A stretch of 64,000 bases of DNA from RUG100 sp050953405. GTDB taxonomy: Bacteria; Bacillota; Clostridia; Peptostreptococcales; Anaerovoracaceae. The stretch spans positions 682,001-746,000 of the forward strand of contig JBMNMP010000001.1 of NCBI GenBank assembly GCA_050953405.1, in the 5' to 3' direction. Below the pieces are notes generated by a model that worked only from the letters and a program-made list of their open reading frames with translations, ran no database searches and was not told where the DNA came from. Made by a program: the position numbers and the translations under genes. Shown in pieces: positions 31,961 to 40,645 of this stretch. Every line of letters begins with the position of its first letter. Position 1 is the first letter of the stretch.

Positions 31961-33211
31961 ATGAAAGACTATGATATAAAGGATATCGCACTGGCGCCAT
32001 CGGGGCACCAGAAAATAGAATGGGTGAAGCGGAACATGCCGCTCCTCTCCGGACTGGAGGAGGAGTTCAAAAAGAGCAGACCGTTCGAGGGCGTGAAGAT
32101 ATCGCTCTCGATACACATGGAAGCGAAGACGGCTTATCTCTGCAAGGTCCTGATGGCCGGCGGGGCACAGCTGGCGGCCACGGGCAGCAATGTCCTCTCG
32201 ACACAGGACGATGTTGCGGCTGCACTCGCGGACGACGGGATCAGAGTATACGCTGTACATGGAGCCACGGAAGAGCAGTACTTCAAGCACATTGAGATGT
32301 GCCTGGAGCAGAGGCCGAACATCATCATCGATGACGGAGGCGATCTGGTCGGCATGGTCCACGGCGAGAGACCGGATCTCGCTGCTGAGGTCTGGGGCGG
32401 CTGTGAAGAGACGACCACCGGCATCATCAGGCTCAGGGCCATGGAAAGAGAAGGCGTTCTCAAGTTCCCGATGGTGGCTGTGAACGACGCTGACTGCAAG
32501 CATCTGTTCGACAACCGCTACGGCACGGGGCAGTCCGTGTGGGACAGCATCATGCGGAACACCAACCTGATAGTCGCTTCGAAGACGGTAGTCGTCGCCG
32601 GATATGGCTGGTGCGGCAGAGGTATTGCCATGAGGGCGGCCGCTCTGGGAGCCAGAGTCATCGTGACCGAGGTCAATCCGATCAGAGCCATGGAAGCCAG
32701 GATGGATGGATATGGTGTGATGACCATGGACAAGGCGGCGCCTCTGGGAGATTTCTTCATCTCAGCCACCGGCTGCAAGGGCACTATCCGCCTGCGGCAC
32801 ATGGAGAAGATGAAGGATGGCGCGATACTGGCAAACGCCGGACACTTCAATGTCGAAGTAGATGTGGCGGCTGCTGAGGCTGCGGCCGTGGAGAAAAAGG
32901 AGACCAGGAAGAACATCATGGGCTACAAGATGCCGAACGGCACCTGGGTGAACATCATGGCCGAAGGACGGCTCGTGAACATCGCTGCCGCCGACGGACA
33001 TCCTGCTGAGATCATGGATCTTTCTTTCGCAGTGCAGGCGATGAGCGCCATGTATGTGAAGGATAACCGCGGTGAACTGGAAAACAAAGTAATAGACGTG
33101 TCGGCGGAGATCGATGATGTCATCGCCAGGCGCAAGCTGGCTGCCTGGGGCGTCGAGATCGATCAGCTGACTCCGGAGCAAGAAGAATATCTCAACAGCT
33201 GGAAGATATGA
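31961..33211 (+). CDS. ahcY: adenosylhomocysteinase
   Basis: Splits S-adenosylhomocysteine to adenosine and homocysteine, cytoplasmic, NAD-dependent. It has 416 residues, the short prokaryotic/archaeal type without the 40-residue insert of eukaryote-like enzymes. Motifs: TGSNVLSTQDDVAAAL, the NAD-binding VAGYGWCGRGIAMRAAALGARVIVTE and NAGHFNVEVD. It starts at ATG 31961 with AGGAACAGGAG upstream, 20 bases after glmS. Many Clostridia use the Pfs/LuxS route instead, so this enzyme is a notable choice. An iron-sulfur QueG-like gene follows at 21 bases and is likely co-transcribed. Confidence 0.94.
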   Translation: MKDYDIKDIALAPSGHQKIEWVKRNMPLLSGLEEEFKKSRPFEGVKISLSIHMEAKTAYLCKVLMAGGAQLAATGSNVLSTQDDVAAALADDGIRVYAVHGATEEQYFKHIEMCLEQRPNIIIDDGGDLVGMVHGERPDLAAEVWGGCEETTTGIIRLRAMEREGVLKFPMVAVNDADCKHLFDNRYGTGQSVWDSIMRNTNLIVASKTVVVAGYGWCGRGIAMRAAALGARVIVTEVNPIRAMEARMDGYGVMTMDKAAPLGDFFISATGCKGTIRLRHMEKMKDGAILANAGHFNVEVDVAAAEAAAVEKKETRKNIMGYKMPNGTWVNIMAEGRLVNIAAADGHPAEIMDLSFAVQAMSAMYVKDNRGELENKVIDVSAEIDDVIARRKLAAWGVEIDQLTPEQEEYLNSWKI

Positions 33212-33232
33212 GGAATAAAAGCGGAGGATATC

Positions 33233-34093
33233 ATGGCAAAAGTACATATCGATTTTGACAGAAGCGCTAACATCAAAAAGAGAATGAAGGATAACGTTGA
33301 AAGTGCTGCCCTGGAATGGCAGAGCAGACCGGAACATCACGTCAGGTACGGTACTCCGGTGCTGGGCTATGTCAGCGCTGATCATCCTCTGTTCATGACA
33401 TATTTCGATCATCACGTATGTTCGCATCCCAAGGAGATCTGGAGGCCGGGGAACACGGTCGTCCTCGCGGCGATCCCTTATTCACAGGAAACGATAGACA
33501 GCAACCGCGGCGGCGACAGGCCTTCGCAGCTGTGGACGGACGCCTTCTTCGATTCGATGCATCTGGGGATGTATCTCAACAGAGTCATCCGGGATACGCT
33601 CGATGAGGTGGGCAGGATACATTCGGGAACCAATTCACCGACGGACTGGAACGAGGAGACCCACCGACCCGGGTGGTCGCACAAGCTGGCCGCTTATGCG
33701 GCGGGCATGGGACGCTTTGGCATCGGCGGCAGCTTTCACACCGAGAACGGCTTTTGCGGACGGGTGACCAGCATCCTCGTGGATGAACACTATGCGCCAT
33801 TCAAGGAAGAAGATCTTGAGTGGCAGGACAACGATCACGCGCTACAGTTCGCATGGCTGGACAGCAAGTACGACCGCAGACCGCCGAACACGATAGAAAA
33901 CGAGTACGGTGAAAAGCTGGATGAGATCAGTGAGACGTTCAATGTCAGCAGGGAAGCCATCGCATCGTGTCCCGGAAAGGCCATTTCCAGCGCCGGCGTG
34001 AACATGGAAAAATGCCAGGCCTTTTGCAAGACCGTGAATGAGTACACACCGTCGCCGGAAGTATGCGGAAAGTGCTTCTTCTGCGACAACTGA
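33233..34093 (+). CDS. QueG-like (epoxyqueuosine reductase/reductive dehalogenase-related) iron-sulfur protein
   Basis: 286 residues. The middle segment KLAAYAAGMGRFGIGGSFHTENGFCGRVTSILVD matches the conserved core of QueG and reductive dehalogenases (A...AGLG..G....L......RFG.ILTD). The tail holds cysteines for cluster binding: CPGKAI, MEKCQAFC and CGKCFFC. The set is not the full two 4Fe-4S ferredoxin pattern and no clear corrinoid-binding motif is seen, so true epoxyqueuosine reductase activity is uncertain. GGAGGATATC precedes the ATG. It directly follows ahcY, hinting at a methyl- or corrinoid-linked reaction (inference). A terminator at 34131 closes the run. Confidence 0.65.
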   Translation: MAKVHIDFDRSANIKKRMKDNVESAALEWQSRPEHHVRYGTPVLGYVSADHPLFMTYFDHHVCSHPKEIWRPGNTVVLAAIPYSQETIDSNRGGDRPSQLWTDAFFDSMHLGMYLNRVIRDTLDEVGRIHSGTNSPTDWNEETHRPGWSHKLAAYAAGMGRFGIGGSFHTENGFCGRVTSILVDEHYAPFKEEDLEWQDNDHALQFAWLDSKYDRRPPNTIENEYGEKLDEISETFNVSREAIASCPGKAISSAGVNMEKCQAFCKTVNEYTPSPEVCGKCFFCDN

Positions 34094-34123
34094 TAAACAG
34101 AAATCGAATAATCGCCGCAAGGC

Positions 34124-34177
34124 AAAAAAGTGTGCGCCCCCGCAGAGCTTTCTCTGAGGGGACGCACATTTTGTTTT
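34124..34177. terminator. bidirectional terminator
   Basis: TGTGCG-C-CCCC-GCAGAG, CTTT, CTCTG-A-GGGG-A-CGCACA (34131-34168) with ATTTTGTTTT on the plus side and a CTTTTTTGCC run on the minus side. It serves the ahcY run and the convergent VTT-domain gene. Confidence 0.85.
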
Positions 34178-34891
34178 CTATTCACTGAGGAATTTTTCAA
34201 GCTTCGGTTTGAAATACGTGGTCAGCTGCTTGCGGAACAGAAAACATAATCCGCCGAGGGCGACCAGCACGATGATGATGGGGATGATGATGCGATAGCC
34301 GTCGCTGACGAGGATGTCACCACAGCATACGTAGATGATCAGCTGCGGCAGGCAGCCTGCGGCCAGCGCTTTGGTAAAGTTCAACAGCGTGATGTCGGTC
34401 TTCGCAGATAACAGCGGGATGGTGCCGCCGGGCACTATCGGCAGCAGGCTCATGATGAAGACGACCCGGCCGATATGCTTTGAAGACTGCAGGAACTTTG
34501 TGAACAGGCTGTCCTTTTTCCTGATCCAGGGGAGGGAAAACGATTTCCCCGTGTGTCTCGAGAAGAGGAACATGAGGATGTTGATGCCGATGTTGGTGCC
34601 GTAGCAGATGAGGATCCCGGGGACCTTTCCGAACATGACGCCGGCGCATATATAGACAGGTGCCGCAGGCAGCACAATGGAGACGGTCTCTATGATCTGC
34701 AGTACCACGATCAGATATTTTCCGTCGGTGCCGTAGGCGTTCAGATAGTCACGGATCCCGGTGATATTGCCGCTTTCGATGATCTTCAGTATCGGGGGTG
34801 CATGGCGCTGCACGATGTATATGACAATAACGGCCGCGCAGATGCCCAGCAGTACTTCTATGATATATCGTTTTCGTTTTGATCTGTCCAT
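34178..34891 (-). CDS. TVP38/TMEM64 (VTT/DedA-like) membrane protein
   Basis: Membrane protein of 237 residues with five or six helices. The VTT-domain pattern is clear: LPAAPVYICAGVMFGKVPGILICYGTNIGINILMFLFSR, then LLPIVPGGTIPLLSAKTDI in the re-entrant second half (family: F.G...G........G..........R; P..P.......G). DedA/VTT proteins act as lipid scramblases or undecaprenyl-phosphate flippases in studied cases; a specific role here is inference. The ATG at 34891 follows CAGGGGAGAG. It precedes no gene on its strand and follows gltX by 29 bases, so both may be on one transcript. Confidence 0.85.
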   Translation of the reverse strand: MDRSKRKRYIIEVLLGICAAVIVIYIVQRHAPPILKIIESGNITGIRDYLNAYGTDGKYLIVVLQIIETVSIVLPAAPVYICAGVMFGKVPGILICYGTNIGINILMFLFSRHTGKSFSLPWIRKKDSLFTKFLQSSKHIGRVVFIMSLLPIVPGGTIPLLSAKTDITLLNFTKALAAGCLPQLIIYVCCGDILVSDGYRIIIPIIIVLVALGGLCFLFRKQLTTYFKPKLEKFLSE

Positions 34892-34920
34892 GACTCTCCC
34901 CTGCATCGGTTTTCCATGTC

Positions 34921-36573
34921 TTATATCATTTTTTCTATGCGGCTCCGGGTGCGCTCTTCGCCCAGGATCTGCTGGATAGCCCAGACATCCGGCGACTGTC
35001 TGCGCCCCATGAGAGCGATCCTGATGACCTCGCTGACGTGCCCCACGTGCCCCTTGTAATCCTCGGGGTGCTTTTTATAGTCCTTCGGCCTCTTGGCATA
35101 TCCCATGTCCTCGGCGATGGCCCTGATCTTGTCGAACCACTGACTCTGATCGTCGCTGTGGTCGTATGTCGCCAGGTAAGCTTTCAGTATCGCGCTCTTG
35201 TCGTCGGCCGCCTCTGCGGGCATTTCGTCTTCGATCTCGAAATAGTCGTCATAAAAGTAACTGATGTACTGGAACATCTGGCTGGCGCAGATGAAATCCT
35301 TGCGCGGCTTTTTGCCGTCGCGTCCCAGATCGAGGATCTGCAGCAGTATGTCGTCAGCGAGCACCTCCTTCAGCTCAGGGCGGTACTCGGCTGCCCAGTC
35401 CCTGAGGAACTTTGCCAGGTCGGCTGCCGGTATCTTCACCAGGGTGTCCTTGGAGACGTCGTTCAGCTTGTCGAGATCGAACAGCGCTCCGGAGGTGCTC
35501 ATCTTTTCCATGGTGAACGGGAAGTCCTCGGCAGGTGTATCCGGGTTCGCCGCCCTCCATTCCTCGTAATTCGAATTCAGTATCGTCAGCAGATATTCAC
35601 TGACGGCTGCCGGATGATAGCCCTTTTCGCGGTAAAAGTCCAGAGCCAGTTCCGGATCTTTCCTCTTGGAGAGCTTGCGGCGGTTGCCGTTCTCGTCTAT
35701 TTTCATCAGCACGGCTGTGTGGCAGTAGACCGGCAGCTCGAATCCCAGCTTATCGAAAAGTTCCACGTGTATCGGCAGTGAAGAGAGCCACTCTTCGCCT
35801 CTGACGACGTGCGTCGTGCGCATGAAGTGATCGTCGCAGGCGTGGGCAAAGTGGTAAGTGGGTATGCCGTTCGCCTTGAGGATGACAATGTCCTGGAAAT
35901 TCTCCGGCATGGTCATCTCGCCGCGGATGCCGTCGTGCACGGTTATCTCTTTGGGATCATCGGGATCGCCGGATGATCTCAGCCTCATGACGTAGGTTTT
36001 GCCTTCAGCGATGTTGGCTTCGATCTGCTCTAGGGTGAGGTCGCGGCTGGCGGCATACTTGCCGTAGATCCCCGGGGTCTCTTTGGCCGCTTCCTGTTCT
36101 GCACGTGTTTCAGCGATCTCCTCTTCGCTCATAAAGCAGGGGTAAGCCAGGCCCTTCTTTACCAGTTCTTTCACAAAGCAGCGGTAGAGCGGCCCTCTGT
36201 CGCTCTGATAGTAGGGACCGTAGTCGCCCTTGCCGACCTGTTTGCCGTCGGGGTCCTTCACGGCGCCCTCATCAAAGCGGATGCCGAAAAAGTCCAGCGA
36301 GTCTATGATGGTATCCACCGCGCCTTCCACGTACCTCTTGTCGTCCGTGTCTTCGATGCGCAGGTAGAAGACCCCGTCACTGCCGTGCGCCAGGCGCTCG
36401 TCCACGAAGGCTCCGTAGAGGTTGCCCAGGTGGATGAATCCGGTGGGGCTGGGCCCCAGCCTGGTGACCATGGCGCCCTCTGCGAGGCTGCGCGGCGGGT
36501 ACTGCGCTTCATAATCCTGCGGTGTCTTATCTATATCGGGAAATAGTAGTTCTGCCAGCTTATTGTTATCCAT
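34921..36573 (-). CDS. gltX: glutamyl-tRNA synthetase
   Basis: Class I synthetase of 550 residues that charges tRNA-Glu. HIGH region: RLGPSPTGFIHLGNLYGAF near residue 38; KMSKS-equivalent: RRKLSKRKDPE near 300. The catalytic insertion and the anticodon-binding C-terminal region follow, ending RTRSRIEKMI. It is longer than the 480-residue norm, with an N-terminal lead and an extended C-terminal part, as in some clostridial enzymes. The ATG at 36573 has AAGGAGAAAATTT upstream. The leader holds a TTGCGGC-TAT-GCCGCAA hairpin (36600-36616) but no T-box. A tRNA-Glu gene lies 4 kb away. Confidence 0.94.
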   Translation of the reverse strand: MDNNKLAELLFPDIDKTPQDYEAQYPPRSLAEGAMVTRLGPSPTGFIHLGNLYGAFVDERLAHGSDGVFYLRIEDTDDKRYVEGAVDTIIDSLDFFGIRFDEGAVKDPDGKQVGKGDYGPYYQSDRGPLYRCFVKELVKKGLAYPCFMSEEEIAETRAEQEAAKETPGIYGKYAASRDLTLEQIEANIAEGKTYVMRLRSSGDPDDPKEITVHDGIRGEMTMPENFQDIVILKANGIPTYHFAHACDDHFMRTTHVVRGEEWLSSLPIHVELFDKLGFELPVYCHTAVLMKIDENGNRRKLSKRKDPELALDFYREKGYHPAAVSEYLLTILNSNYEEWRAANPDTPAEDFPFTMEKMSTSGALFDLDKLNDVSKDTLVKIPAADLAKFLRDWAAEYRPELKEVLADDILLQILDLGRDGKKPRKDFICASQMFQYISYFYDDYFEIEDEMPAEAADDKSAILKAYLATYDHSDDQSQWFDKIRAIAEDMGYAKRPKDYKKHPEDYKGHVGHVSEVIRIALMGRRQSPDVWAIQQILGEERTRSRIEKMI

Positions 36574-36621
36574 AAATTTTCTCCTTATTATCGAGTTGCT
36601 TGCGGCTATGCCGCAACACCT

Positions 36622-36651
36622 ATTATATATTAAACGGCGGCATGCGTGCAA
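36622..36651 (-). promoter_or_regulatory. promoter of gltX
   Basis: Minus strand TTGCAC (36651-36646), 18 bases, TATAAT (36627-36622). Confidence 0.6.
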
Positions 36652-36655
36652 CAGA

Positions 36656-36686
36656 TTGATTACAAGCACGTTTTTTCGTGTATAAT
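36656..36686 (+). promoter_or_regulatory. promoter of the thioredoxin-reductase-like gene
   Basis: TTGATT (36656-36661), a long 19-base spacer and perfect TATAAT (36681-36686). It is divergent from the gltX promoter, with 5 bases between the -35 boxes. Confidence 0.45.
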
Positions 36687-36742
36687 CAAGGTGTAGTTAT
36701 TTGGAAATGCGCTGCCCTGAGGGGGCGGCAGGGGGAGTTTTT

Positions 36743-37546
36743 ATGAAGAATGTAATTGTGATAGGCGGCGGCCCGGCGGGGATCTCCGCGGCATTATATG
36801 CAAAGCGCGGCGGTGCGGAGACCACGGTGTTCACAATGGGCAAGGGCCCGCTGGCCGGCGTGAAGATAGATAATTATTACGGTTTCCCGGGAGGGATCAA
36901 CGGCGGCGAGCTGATCGACCGCGGTCTCGAGCAGGCTCGCGCACTGGGCATCGAGATCGTGGAGGAAGAGGTCGTCGACCTGGATTTCACAGATTCTCTC
37001 AATGTGGTGACCACGGAAAACAGCTACAGTGCCGGCGCGGTCATCATGGCCATGGGATCACCCAGGAAAGTTCCCAAGGTGAAAAACATCTCGGATTTTG
37101 AGGGCCGGGGAGTCAGCTATTGTGCGGTCTGCGATGGATTTTTCTTCAAGGGAAAGGACGTCGCCGTGCTCGGCAGCGGAGAATACGCCAGCCATGAAGC
37201 GGGCATCCTGGAGCCCATCGCCGCTTCGGTGCGCATGATCGGTGAAGACGAAGCGGACGCCGTGGAAGGCGGAGACACCCTGGAAAAGGTGATTCTGAAG
37301 GATGGCACCGAGGTACCGGCAGCCGGTCTCTTTGTAGCCATGGGTTCTGCCGGCAGTGCCGATCTGGCGAGGAAGCTGGGCGCCGCTGTGGACGGCAGCA
37401 GGATAGTGGTCGACGAAAACATGGCCACTAATGTCCCCGGTCTCTATGCGGCGGGCGACTGCACAGGCGGTCTCATGCAAGTCTCCAAATCTGTGTATCA
37501 GGGAGCTGTGGCCGGACTGGCTGCTGTCAAAGCTCTGAGGAAATAG
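36743..37546 (+). CDS. thioredoxin-reductase-like flavoprotein lacking the NADPH-binding motif
   Basis: FAD enzyme of 267 residues, about 40 shorter than NADPH thioredoxin reductases (about 305-320). The FAD site is intact (VIVIGGGPAGISAALYAKRGG at 4; LYAAGDCTGG near 234), and the redox pair is YCAVC (Cys127, Cys130). The middle domain is shrunken: GSGEYASHEAG replaces the GGGxSA motif and no HRRxxxR motif for the NADPH phosphate remains. This is the pattern of ferredoxin-dependent flavin thioredoxin reductase (FFTR) or of NADPH-independent relatives. The ATG at 36743 follows CAGGGGGAG. Likely substrate: thioredoxin; likely donor: ferredoxin (inference). Confidence 0.85.
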   Translation: MKNVIVIGGGPAGISAALYAKRGGAETTVFTMGKGPLAGVKIDNYYGFPGGINGGELIDRGLEQARALGIEIVEEEVVDLDFTDSLNVVTTENSYSAGAVIMAMGSPRKVPKVKNISDFEGRGVSYCAVCDGFFFKGKDVAVLGSGEYASHEAGILEPIAASVRMIGEDEADAVEGGDTLEKVILKDGTEVPAAGLFVAMGSAGSADLARKLGAAVDGSRIVVDENMATNVPGLYAAGDCTGGLMQVSKSVYQGAVAGLAAVKALRK

Positions 37547-37554
37547 AGCGGTAT

Positions 37555-38295
37555 TTAATAGGAATACTGTGCAAGGTTGTGTATGCGCGCGGCTTTGTAC
37601 ATTTCGTACATTGTCTTCTCGACGGTGCCGTGCCATGAATCGTGCACACAATAAGCTTTGTTGACATCCTCGGCGGTCTTCCCGTGATAATAGGGACCGG
37701 TCTCGGTGAGGTAGTCTTCGCTTATTTTTCCGGCCACAAAATCTATACATTCCGCTTTTGAGGAAAAGCTCTTCTGACCGTAGCCGAACATATTGTTCGG
37801 TTTGAACATGGCGGTCCCTCCGCCGCTCTCGGTCACCGCGATGGCGTAGAGAAAGAGGCAGTTCACTTTGTATTTCTTTTCCGCCTGCACGAAGTCATCT
37901 TCGAGGCCTTTGAGCCCGCTGTAAGTGCCCGCGGCTTTGATGTCATCAGCTGTGATGCCGCTCATTTTTGTCATATCAAGGTGTTTGATATCGCTCATGC
38001 TGTAAGAAGGTATGCGTTCGCGAAAGACATTGTAAGTGACGTTTTCGTCTGCCTTGCGCTGCGCTGCGGGGATCATCTCCGCGATCTCATCATCGGAAAG
38101 AGTGGTCAGATTCTTTTCTATACCTTCGGAGAAGGAATAGTCGTACTTGTTTGCCTGCGCGCTGGTTTCTCCGCGCATAGCCAGCTGCAGCTGGTTCATA
38201 TGCGCCCTGGCGCCGGCAAAAGAAGTGCATCCTGCGATCAGGAAGACGATGAGCGCCGAAAGCGCCAGATTTCTGATTGTCTTTTTCACAGTCAT
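37555..38295 (-). CDS. exported glucosaminidase-domain protein (wall hydrolase)
   Basis: 246 residues. An N-terminal helix ending LIAGCTSF gives a lipobox-like signal, so it is likely a lipoprotein. The C-terminal half (about 135-240) has LYAIAVTESGGGTAMFKPNNMFGYGQ, the glucosaminidase/GH73 active-site pattern (E in TESGGG, NN.FG), then FVAGKISEDYL and YCVHDSW. It probably cuts the glycan chain of peptidoglycan between GlcNAc and MurNAc. GGGAAGAAG is the ribosome site. It ends 9 bases from the convergent thioredoxin-reductase-like gene. Confidence 0.85.
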   Translation of the reverse strand: MTVKKTIRNLALSALIVFLIAGCTSFAGARAHMNQLQLAMRGETSAQANKYDYSFSEGIEKNLTTLSDDEIAEMIPAAQRKADENVTYNVFRERIPSYSMSDIKHLDMTKMSGITADDIKAAGTYSGLKGLEDDFVQAEKKYKVNCLFLYAIAVTESGGGTAMFKPNNMFGYGQKSFSSKAECIDFVAGKISEDYLTETGPYYHGKTAEDVNKAYCVHDSWHGTVEKTMYEMYKAARIHNLAQYSY

Positions 38296-38385
38296 TTTTC
38301 TTCTTCCCTTCTATTACTCTTCAGTCCCTGGAATAGTAATTATAGAGGAAATGCCCTGTGCTGTCAAAAGTGATATAATGAACCC

Positions 38386-39723
38386 ATGAAAATAGAGATA
38401 CCTGAAAAAGCGAGATCAATAATGGAGCAGCTCGAAGGGGCGGGCTACGAAGCCTTCCTCGTGGGCGGCTGCGTGCGTGACAGCCTGCTGGGACGGGAGC
38501 CGGGCGACTTCGATATCTGCACAGTGGCGACGCCGCAGGAGATGAAGGAATGCCTCGGCGGTTTTTCTCTTGCAGAGACCGGTCTCCGGCACGGTACGCT
38601 CACGGTCATCAACGGCCACGAGCCGTTCGAGGTCACTACGTTCCGCACCGAGGGAGCTTACAGCGACCGGCGCCGTCCGGACAGCGTAGAGTTTTCGCGC
38701 CGCCTGGAGGACGATCTCAAGCGCCGCGACTTTACAGTCAACGCCATGGCATACAGCGATAAGAGGGGGCTCGTAGACCTGTACGGCGGGGCAGAGGATC
38801 TGAAAAAAGGCGTGCTGCGCTGTGTCGGAGAGCCGACCCGGCGCTTTTCTGAGGATGCGCTGCGCATCATGAGGTGTGTGCGCTTCGCCGCACAGCTGGA
38901 TTTCGAGGTGGAAGCTGAAACGGATGCTGCAGTGCATAGTTTAAAGAACCTGCTGGATGAGATCGCGATAGAACGCATTCGCATAGAATTCGTGAAGATG
39001 CTCTGCGGCAGGGCGGCAGCCGGGGCGCTGCGGGCTTACCGCGATGTGGTGGCTCAGTTCATACCCGAGATAAGGGATTCTTTTGAATGTGACCAGCAGA
39101 ATGACTATCACATATACGATGTCTGGGAGCACACACTGCATGCAGTGGATGCCATCAGGCCGCAGCCGCTGCTGCGCCTGACGGCTTTCTTTCACGATAT
39201 CGCAAAGCCTGCATGCAAAACGGTGACCGAAGAAAACTGGGGACATTTTTATCATCACGAGAGCCGCGGGGCGCAGATGACGCGCGACATTATGACCAGG
39301 ATGAAGTTCGACAAGGCAACACGGGATACGGTCTGTGAGCTGGTGAAGAGGCACGGCATCGTCTTCAATGCGGAGGGCAGGCAGCCGCGCAGACTGCTGG
39401 TAAAGATGGGCGAGGAGAAGCTGCGCATGCTGATCGAAATGGAGAAGGCTGATGTCAAAAGCCAGGCGCCTTTTTGTATCGATGAGCGGCTGCAGCTGAT
39501 AGCTTCCTTCGAGGCGGCCCTAGACCGTGTGCTTTCAGAGGAGAACTGTTTTTCCATCAAGGACCTGGCTGTCGATGGCCGTGATGTGATGGATGCAGGT
39601 GTGCCGCAGGGAAGACGAGTGGGGCAGATCCTGCAGCAGCTGTTCGATGATGTGGTCGAAGAACGCTTGAAAAATGAACGCTCACAGCTGTTGAAAGCGA
39701 TACATGAAATGGCCGGATCATAA
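38386..39723 (+). CDS. cca: CCA tRNA nucleotidyltransferase (class II, with HD domain)
   Basis: Adds or repairs the 3' CCA of tRNAs. It has 445 residues: the palm carries FLVGGCVRDSLLGREPGDFDIC (GG + DxD) and TFRTEG, and the neck has RRDFTVNAMAYSD and EDALRIMRCVRFAAQL. An HD domain near 245-345 (VWEHTLHAVDAI, FFHDIAKP) adds a phosphohydrolase-like module. Its ATG at 38386 lacks a strong Shine-Dalgarno site. Both tRNAs in this window already encode CCA, so repair is its likely main task here. Confidence 0.94.
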   Translation: MKIEIPEKARSIMEQLEGAGYEAFLVGGCVRDSLLGREPGDFDICTVATPQEMKECLGGFSLAETGLRHGTLTVINGHEPFEVTTFRTEGAYSDRRRPDSVEFSRRLEDDLKRRDFTVNAMAYSDKRGLVDLYGGAEDLKKGVLRCVGEPTRRFSEDALRIMRCVRFAAQLDFEVEAETDAAVHSLKNLLDEIAIERIRIEFVKMLCGRAAAGALRAYRDVVAQFIPEIRDSFECDQQNDYHIYDVWEHTLHAVDAIRPQPLLRLTAFFHDIAKPACKTVTEENWGHFYHHESRGAQMTRDIMTRMKFDKATRDTVCELVKRHGIVFNAEGRQPRRLLVKMGEEKLRMLIEMEKADVKSQAPFCIDERLQLIASFEAALDRVLSEENCFSIKDLAVDGRDVMDAGVPQGRRVGQILQQLFDDVVEERLKNERSQLLKAIHEMAGS

Positions 39724-39794
39724 CGCCTGGCTAAAGTACCCCTCGATTTTTGCATACAAAAATGGTATAATATAAAAGGACTGGAGGTGAAAAA

Positions 39795-40307
39795 ATGTAT
39801 AAGGCCGGCGATATGATCGTTTACGGCGGCACAGGAGTATGTAAGGTGGTCGGAGTTACTATTCCGGATTTTGCGAGAGAACATGGTAATCGAAAATATT
39901 ACGAACTGGAACCGATCTATGAAAGAGGCACTATTTATACACCTGTCGATAACGATCAGATATCAATGAGATACGTTATGGAGAAGGAAGAGGCTGATGA
40001 CATCATTGAAAAGATCCCGCAGATAAAGACGGAGAAGTTCACTGAGAAGAGTACTCAGAAACTGACAGAACACTACAAGGCAAGGCTGAGGGAACATAGC
40101 TGCGAAGGACTGATCACAGTGATCAGATCGGCGCACGAAAAGATGAAAGAGGCCAAGAAGGCAAACAAAAAGTTTGGCCAGATCGACAAGAAATATATGA
40201 AGAAGGCAGAGAACCTTCTTTACGGTGAACTGGCTGTAGCACTCGACATCGAAAAAGAAGAAGTCGCGGGATACATTGCCAGAAAAGTAGAAAAGCAAGA
40301 CGTGTAG
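39795..40307 (+). CDS. carD: CarD-family transcription regulator
   Basis: 170 residues. The N-terminal RNA-polymerase-interaction domain reads MYKAGDMIVYGGTGVCKVVGV with YYELEPIYERGTIYTPVDN, and a helical DNA-binding C-terminus follows (RLREHSCEGLITVIRSAHEKMKEA). CarD proteins stabilise open promoter complexes, often of rRNA genes. GGAGGTGAAAAA is the ribosome site and an extended TGGTATAAT -10 box lies just upstream. It stands next to cca and tRNA-Glu, a translation-growth neighbourhood. Confidence 0.92.
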   Translation: MYKAGDMIVYGGTGVCKVVGVTIPDFAREHGNRKYYELEPIYERGTIYTPVDNDQISMRYVMEKEEADDIIEKIPQIKTEKFTEKSTQKLTEHYKARLREHSCEGLITVIRSAHEKMKEAKKANKKFGQIDKKYMKKAENLLYGELAVALDIEKEEVAGYIARKVEKQDV

Positions 40308-40401
40308 ACGACCGAGTAAAAGGGTAAAAAAACAGGCATCGTCAGATACCGGCTTTTTTATTGGTGGTATTTTTTTCTGATGCTTCTGATTGGAAGAAAA
40401 T

Positions 40402-40435
40402 AAAAACTCCGGATTAATATTTACCGGAGTTTTTT
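40402..40435. terminator. bidirectional terminator between carD and tRNA-Glu
   Basis: AAAACTCCGG ... CCGGAGTTTTTT: stem CTCCGG (40407-40412) with CCGGAG (40424-40429), with A run before and T run after. Confidence 0.85.
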
Positions 40436-40509
40436 GGTACCCGTACTCGGATTCGAACCGGGGATACCGCCGTGAGAGGGCGGTGTCTTAACCACTTGAC
40501 CATACGGGC
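40435..40509 (-). tRNA. tRNA-Glu (anticodon CUC)
   Basis: Cloverleaf on the minus strand, 75 bases with encoded CCA. Anticodon stem CCGCC/GGCGG with loop CTCTCAC gives CUC. Acceptor GCCCGTA pairs with TACGGGT, so the first pair is G1-U72. The T stem CCCGG/CCGAG has a C50-A64 mismatch. These weak points leave room for reduced function. Its 3' end abuts the terminator at 40402-40435. Confidence 0.9.
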
Positions 40510-40584
40510 TCATTCTATTGCTGCGCTTTTCTCAGGCGCGTTTATCATTATAAAGGAATCGAGGCGGTTTGTCCAGTAATTTTG

Positions 40585-40613
40585 TTGTAAAGAATGATGT
40601 TTTCTGCTAAAAT
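40585..40613 (+). promoter_or_regulatory. promoter of thrC
   Basis: TTGTAA (40585-40590), 17 bases, TAAAAT (40608-40613), 33 bases before the start codon. Confidence 0.6.
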
Positions 40614-40645
40614 TAATTTCAAGCGTATTTTATGGAGGAAAAAAG

